Source: Desulfomonile sp. | GTDB lineage: Bacteria; Desulfobacterota; Desulfomonilia; Desulfomonilales; Desulfomonilaceae | Length of the DNA: 10,000 nt | Reading direction: 5' to 3' | NCBI GenBank assembly: GCA_020216785.1 | Contig: JAIWNO010000192.1 | Span: 1 to 10,000, forward strand | Shown here: piece after piece, positions 6,412-10,000 of the stretch | How positions within the stretch are numbered: the stretch's first letter is position 1 | Layout: every line of letters starts with the position of its first letter | Program-made: the position numbers and the translations under genes | The notes under the pieces: generated by a model | Database searches by the model: none | What the model was told of the DNA's origin: nothing | What the model saw: the letters and a program-made list of their open reading frames with translations, nothing else

Positions 6412-6954
6412 ATGCCGCGTTACGGAATCGCAATCGACACCACCAAATGCATCGGCTGCCACGCGTGCAAGGTGGCGTGCCAGAACCACAATGGTCTGGA
6501 ATACGACCAGAAATTCAACACGATCTATCAAGTGGACCGAGGGAAATACCCGTCGTTTTCCAAAGAATTCGTGCCTGCTCAATGCAATCACTGCGAGAAC
6601 GCGCCGTGCGAGCGCGTATGCCCGACGGGCGCGATCTACACCTCACCCGAAGGCGTAGTCCTTGTTCACCGGAATCGCTGTGTGGGGTGCAAGTACTGCA
6701 TCGAAGCGTGCCCGTACAAGGTTCGGCTCATTGACCACCACGAAGGAATCAGCGTCAAGTGCTGGTTTTGCATCGACCTGGTACGGCAGGGTGGAGAGCC
6801 TGCATGTGTGACCACATGCCCGACGCAGGTTCGCATCTTCGGTGACCTTGATGACCCTGATAGCAGGGTTTCCCGCTTCATCGCCGAGAATCGGGCGCAG
6901 CCGCTCAGGCCGGACCTCGGCACCAAGCCCAAGATCTTCTACAAAAGGAGCTGA
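6412..6954 (+). CDS. Four-cluster [4Fe-4S] electron-transfer subunit (PsrB/DmsB-like)
   Basis: This 180-residue protein carries sixteen cysteines in four ferredoxin-type groups: C13, C16, C19, C23; C58, C61, C66, C70; C90, C93, C96, C100; and C117, C120, C132, C136. That is the full pattern of the PsrB/DmsB/NrfC family, which wires the membrane quinol subunit to the molybdenum subunit through four [4Fe-4S] clusters. It has no signal peptide, as usual for this subunit, and would be exported bound to the Tat-bearing A subunit. AAGGGAG at 6399-6405 lies six bases before the ATG. It follows the A gene after a 106-base gap and precedes the C gene by two bases. Length is normal to slightly short for the family. 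Confidence 0.93.
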   Translation: MPRYGIAIDTTKCIGCHACKVACQNHNGLEYDQKFNTIYQVDRGKYPSFSKEFVPAQCNHCENAPCERVCPTGAIYTSPEGVVLVHRNRCVGCKYCIEACPYKVRLIDHHEGISVKCWFCIDLVRQGGEPACVTTCPTQVRIFGDLDDPDSRVSRFIAENRAQPLRPDLGTKPKIFYKRS

Positions 6955-6956
6955 TC

Positions 6957-7844
6957 ATGCCTGAGAGCGCTTGGGGATGGCTTATCGTCACCTACCTCTT
7001 TCTGGCGGGCGCCGGTTCGGGCGCCTTCATCGCCGCAGTTGCATGTGACCTGCTCGCACCGGATTGGTCCAAAGCGCTTGCCAGGGCAGGATCGCTCGCA
7101 GCAGGGCCGCTGGTGGCGGTCGGGACATCAGCCTTGGTGCTGGACCTCGAAGCAGGGCTGTGGGAACCGTGGAGACAGTTCTACCTCGTGTTTAATCCGT
7201 CGAGCATGATCACGTGGGGCGTGGTGATCCTGTCGGCTTTTATTCCCATATCACTGCTTTACGCGGCCGCGCTCAACGAAATCACCTTCATCGGCCGGTA
7301 CTTTCGCAAGTATGTGTGGCACTTGGAGATAGTCGGAACGGTATTTGCCTTTGCGACTGCGATCTATACCGGAGTCCTCATCGCGGTAATCAACGGAGTC
7401 CCCTTCTGGAACACGCCGCTCATGCCGGTCCTATTTCTTGCATCCGCGCTCTCCACAGGCCTTGCAGTGGCGATGATCGGCGCAGCCATTATCGACATCT
7501 CGACGATCCGTACGCTGTCGAATTTTGCTCTGGGGCACGTTATTTTCCTCTCGATCGAAGGTGTGGTGCTGCTGCTCTTCGTGTTCATGTCGCTCACGCG
7601 GTCAGTGGAAGCCGCTGAATCGGCCATGATGCTCCTATCTGGCTCGCTTAGCCCTTTTTTCTGGGCCCTTGTCGTAGTAGTGGGGATCCTGGCGCCGTTC
7701 GTGCTGAGCATCGTTGAGTACTACGAATATGGCCGTATGCCCAAGTATCTGGTTGTGGGCGCCGACTTGTGCGTGCTCATCGGCGGAATCAGCTTGAGAG
7801 CCTTGATCATTTATTCCGGTACCGCGCCGCAGGTGCTGGCATAG
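6957..7844 (+). CDS. NrfD/PsrC-family membrane subunit (quinol oxidation)
   Basis: This 295-residue membrane protein has about eight hydrophobic helices, at roughly 7-29, 46-64, 84-106, 121-145, 152-178, 187-211, 231-254 and 262-287. The opening WGWLIVTYLFLAGAGSGAFI is characteristic of NrfD/PsrC proteins. In this family the subunit anchors the A and B subunits and exchanges electrons with menaquinone; it carries no haem. The length is typical of a compact eight-helix PsrC-type member. AAGGAG at 6945-6950 overlaps the end of the B gene, and only two bases separate the two reading frames, so B and C are very likely co-translated. The identity of the quinone and the direction of electron flow are inferred from family and context. 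Confidence 0.92.
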   Translation: MPESAWGWLIVTYLFLAGAGSGAFIAAVACDLLAPDWSKALARAGSLAAGPLVAVGTSALVLDLEAGLWEPWRQFYLVFNPSSMITWGVVILSAFIPISLLYAAALNEITFIGRYFRKYVWHLEIVGTVFAFATAIYTGVLIAVINGVPFWNTPLMPVLFLASALSTGLAVAMIGAAIIDISTIRTLSNFALGHVIFLSIEGVVLLLFVFMSLTRSVEAAESAMMLLSGSLSPFFWALVVVVGILAPFVLSIVEYYEYGRMPKYLVVGADLCVLIGGISLRALIIYSGTAPQVLA

Positions 7845-7929
7845 GCGGAAGGGAATTGACAACGTATTCTTGTGGGGGCCGTAGAGCCTGCTGCACGGTC
7901 AATGGTTTCATCGAGGAGCCGAGAACAAA

Positions 7930-8565
7930 ATGAGCAACCTTCAGGCCCTTTTGATAAATGAATACCCGGGCCGCCGGTCCGAACCGTGTGCCGTCTTCGA
8001 CCTTGCTTGGGCAGTTGAAGCTGCTACCGTGCTGGCCCGTCTGTTTGGAGACGAGGAGCGCCTGGACGAAAATACCGCTGCTGAGGCTGTTCGCGTTCTC
8101 GGGGAGATTCAGCCGAGCGCCTTCAGCCCATATTGGGGGCGGCCCGACCGCTTCGCGAGAGATTGGAACCGCCGACGAGGGATATTCAGCCGTCCCGGCG
8201 CAGCGCTCTCGCTGGAGGAGTCGGTGTACAAGGAGTGGGCATGCGACCCGTCCCATCCTCTCCACAGAACAAAAGGACTCACTCGCGGTGAGCCCGCGGC
8301 ACACATGGAAGCAGTGCTCCGTGACTTCGGCCTGAGCCCGGACGTGCTTGAGGGCCGTGCAGCGGACCACATGGCGGTGCTTTTCGAGTTTCTCGCCGTG
8401 CTCCTTGAGCATGGTCGGATCGAAGACGCAAGACGCTTCTGCACGGACCACATGGATTGGCTTCCGGACCTGAAAAGCGCCGCAGCTGCTCTTGGCGCCG
8501 GGCAATTGGTGCTCGCAGCACTCGACGCGGGCCAATGCCTCGTCAGTGCCGTCGTCTCTTCATGA
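7930..8565 (+). CDS. TorD-like molybdoenzyme assembly chaperone
   Basis: This 211-residue soluble protein is predicted to be all helical. It shows the TorD/DmsD-family pattern: LEESVYKEW at 95-103, a RAADHMAVLFEFLAVLLE segment at 143-160 matching the conserved D-H-h-(x4)-E-F-L motif, and FCTDHMDWLPDL at 170-181 matching the conserved H-x2-W-L-P region. Such proteins bind the Tat signal peptide and the immature catalytic subunit in the cytoplasm, aid insertion of the molybdenum cofactor and prevent early export. Its place after the A, B and C genes indicates it serves this A subunit. GAGGAG at 7913-7918 lies eleven bases before the start. An 85-base gap separates it from the C gene. The family assignment is by motif, as the group is divergent. 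Confidence 0.82.
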   Translation: MSNLQALLINEYPGRRSEPCAVFDLAWAVEAATVLARLFGDEERLDENTAAEAVRVLGEIQPSAFSPYWGRPDRFARDWNRRRGIFSRPGAALSLEESVYKEWACDPSHPLHRTKGLTRGEPAAHMEAVLRDFGLSPDVLEGRAADHMAVLFEFLAVLLEHGRIEDARRFCTDHMDWLPDLKSAAAALGAGQLVLAALDAGQCLVSAVVSS

Positions 8566-8581
8566 CATAAGGAGATAACAG

Positions 8582-9013
8582 ATGACCGAAGAACAGAAAC
8601 CTACAACACCAGCAGAAGATCCCGGAGACCCGAACGTGCTGGAGGGACCGGTCGATCAACCTGAGGACACGATCGCCTCGGCTCCGGAGAAGGTCGAACA
8701 TCCGGCTGATGCGCTAGCGGAAAAGCGCGGCCGAATGGTGACCGCTGGAATTTTGTCGGCTGTTATCCTCTCCTTGATTGTAGTCTTGGTCGCCGGAATT
8801 TTTCAATTAAGCTATCGGCTGATGATGAAGTGTCCGCAGGATCTGAGCGTGAATGATCCAGCGCTCGTATTGTGGCAGAAAATGGAGACCCCTCGCCTTG
8901 GGGAGCAGTCGTCAGGCCTGAATAACGAGCAGCTGCAAGCGGCGGGGCTGAAATTGGCAGCACCGTCGGCGCAGGAGCCGGCGCGGGAAGAAACAGCGGA
9001 AAAGTCGAAATAA
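8582..9013 (+). CDS. Unrecognised single-span membrane protein
   Basis: I do not recognise this 143-residue protein. Residues 1-48 are acidic and proline-rich and look disordered. One strong hydrophobic helix spans about 53-76 (VTAGILSAVILSLIVVLVAG). Basic residues just before it (EKRGR at 47-51) suggest the N-terminus stays in the cytoplasm and the C-terminus lies outside. The C-terminal 65 residues are polar, contain a single cysteine (Cys84, just after the helix) and end in a charged Ala/Glu/Lys tail. AAGGAG at 8569-8574 lies seven bases before the ATG, so translation is credible. The gene starts 16 bases after the chaperone gene and is followed closely by the YeeE/YedE pair. It could be an accessory subunit of the reductase or of the transporter; nothing in the sequence decides which. 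Confidence 0.8.
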   Translation: MTEEQKPTTPAEDPGDPNVLEGPVDQPEDTIASAPEKVEHPADALAEKRGRMVTAGILSAVILSLIVVLVAGIFQLSYRLMMKCPQDLSVNDPALVLWQKMETPRLGEQSSGLNNEQLQAAGLKLAAPSAQEPAREETAEKSK

Positions 9014-9036
9014 TAGAAAAGGATGTGGTGTGTGAC

Positions 9037-9564
9037 ATGAGGCAATTTGAGTACGCACAGGGATATTGGAATCCTTACGTAGGGGGCGTGGCGCTCGGTC
9101 TGGTCCTTCTGGCGACCTTTTACCTGATGGGGACCGGGCTTGGAGCATCGGGGGCCGTTGCACGAACCGCTGCGGTGACCGCGCACGTTGTCGCGCCTGC
9201 CGCGGTTGAGACCAACGGCTATTTCCAGGAATTCTACAAGTCCGGCAAGCCCCACCCGTTGATGAACTGGATCGTCTTTGAGGTGATCGGCATGTTCATT
9301 GGTGGGTTCGTTGCCGCTGTGACCGCAGGGAGGCTGAAATCCGTGGTGGCGCGGGGTCCGAACGTTGGCGTGGGAGCAAGGCTAGCCTTAGCATTCGGTG
9401 GAGGCCTTATCGGCGGTATAGGAACCCGGTTTGCAATGGGGTGCACGAGCGGTCAGGCATTGAGCGGCGGAGCGACCATGGCCGTCGGGAGCTGGGTCTT
9501 CATGATGGCGGTCTTTGCGACCGCGTTTATCTGCGCAATTTTCGTAAGGAGGCAGTGGCTATGA
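9037..9564 (+). CDS. YeeE/YedE-family sulfur transport protein, first half-size member
   Basis: This protein of about 175 residues has several hydrophobic helices and two family hallmarks: an N-terminal YWNPYVGGVALGLVLLATFYLMGTGLGASGA-type stretch and GTRFAMGCTSGQALSG, whose cysteine is residue 136 from this start. In YeeE/YedE proteins such as the thiosulfate transporter TsuA, conserved cysteines line the path of the sulfur compound through the membrane. The protein is about half the length of a full YeeE and is followed by a second half, so the two probably act together. The start is uncertain: AAAAGGA at 9017-9023 lies 13 bases before this ATG and four before an in-frame GTG at 9028, with another GTG at 9025. 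ATG is preferred because family similarity begins here. The stop overlaps the next start by four bases. Confidence 0.85.
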   Translation: MRQFEYAQGYWNPYVGGVALGLVLLATFYLMGTGLGASGAVARTAAVTAHVVAPAAVETNGYFQEFYKSGKPHPLMNWIVFEVIGMFIGGFVAAVTAGRLKSVVARGPNVGVGARLALAFGGGLIGGIGTRFAMGCTSGQALSGGATMAVGSWVFMMAVFATAFICAIFVRRQWL

Positions 9565-10000
9565 CCGGACCTCTATACCTTTTTGGGACCTTCGGCACAG
9601 GGACGAGCCTCGCTCTTGCCGTAGTAATCGGGTTTCTGTTCGGGTTCGTGCTTGAACGGGCCGGATTCGGCGATGCGCGCAACCTGACGAGTATTTTCTA
9701 TTTCCGCGACATGAGGGTGCTCCGGGTGATGTTCTCCGCGCTGACAACCGCCATGGTCGGTCTCGTGGCACTCTCGTGGGTGGGGTTGTTTGACTACACC
9801 GTGCTTGTTGAAAATTCATTGCTCTCCACGTATCTCTGGCCGCAACTCGTGGGCGGAATTCTTTTCGGAGTGGGGTTCGTCGTAGGCGGATACTGTCCCG
9901 GAACCGCAGTCGTAGGCGTCACCTCGGGCCGCATCGACGCGGTTGCGTTCCTCTTGGGGATGATCAGCGGGATCTGGGTATTCGCCGCGGGATTTCCGGT
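9561..10000 (+). CDS. YeeE/YedE-family sulfur transport protein, second half-size member (partial)
   Basis: The frame opens at an ATG overlapping the previous stop (ATGA) and runs off the right edge after 146 codons. AAGGAGG at 9546-9552, eight bases before the ATG, supports the start. The protein begins MTGPLYLFGTFGTGTSLALA and has the family block GFVLERAGFGDARNLTSIFY at 28-47, followed by hydrophobic helices. It also carries GGYCPGTAVVG at 109-119, with Cys112 placed like the conserved transport cysteine. It is membrane-embedded and would pair with the preceding protein to form a two-part YeeE/YedE unit moving thiosulfate or another sulfur species. The end, and any TusA or DsrE gene behind it, lie outside the window. 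Confidence 0.87.
   Translation, partial: MTGPLYLFGTFGTGTSLALAVVIGFLFGFVLERAGFGDARNLTSIFYFRDMRVLRVMFSALTTAMVGLVALSWVGLFDYTVLVENSLLSTYLWPQLVGGILFGVGFVVGGYCPGTAVVGVTSGRIDAVAFLLGMISGIWVFAAGFP

Noticed and set aside
7856..7886. Internal promoter before the TorD-like gene (TTGACA at 7856-7861)
   Set aside because: The -35 box is perfect, but no acceptable -10 box lies 16-18 bases downstream, so I do not call it.

Overview
The window looks like chromosomal DNA from an anaerobic, sulfur-metabolising bacterium. It is GC-rich, with dense genes and clear AAGGAG-type ribosome binding sites. The gene content (a Tat-exported molybdenum reductase with an NrfD-type membrane subunit, followed by two YeeE/YedE sulfur-transport genes) would suit a deltaproteobacterium/Desulfobacterota lineage. 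That placement is inference from gene content; no phylogenetic marker is present.

Layout. (1) 1-640, minus strand: the first 213 codons of a PhoU-like phosphate regulator that runs off the left edge. (2) 641-1219: a long divergent spacer with two inverted repeats and no convincing gene. (3) 1220-3707, plus strand: a compact thiamine operon, thiM-thiE-thiL. It covers salvage of hydroxyethylthiazole, joining of the thiazole and pyrimidine halves, and the final phosphorylation to thiamine diphosphate. (4) 3708-4082: a spacer holding a dispersed-type inverted repeat and a strong sigma70-like promoter. (5) 4083-10000, plus strand: seven genes that read as one transcription unit. They encode a PsrA/PhsA-type molybdopterin catalytic subunit with a Tat signal, a four-cluster iron-sulfur subunit, an NrfD/PsrC eight-helix quinol subunit, a TorD-like assembly chaperone, an unrecognised single-span membrane protein, and two half-size YeeE/YedE membrane proteins. 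The last of these is cut by the right edge.

How the genes fit together. Subunits A, B and C should form a membrane-bound respiratory complex: quinol is oxidised at C, electrons pass through B, and A reduces a sulfur compound (polysulfide, thiosulfate or similar) outside the cytoplasmic membrane. The TorD-like protein would load the cofactor and hold A back from Tat export until it is folded. The YeeE/YedE pair would move thiosulfate or another reduced sulfur species across the membrane. Coupling a Psr-type reductase to a paired YeeE/YedE module, with an unknown one-helix protein between them, is the most interesting part of the window. It recalls the YeeE-TusA-DsrE clusters described in sulfur-disproportionating bacteria, though TusA and DsrE are not visible before the sequence ends.
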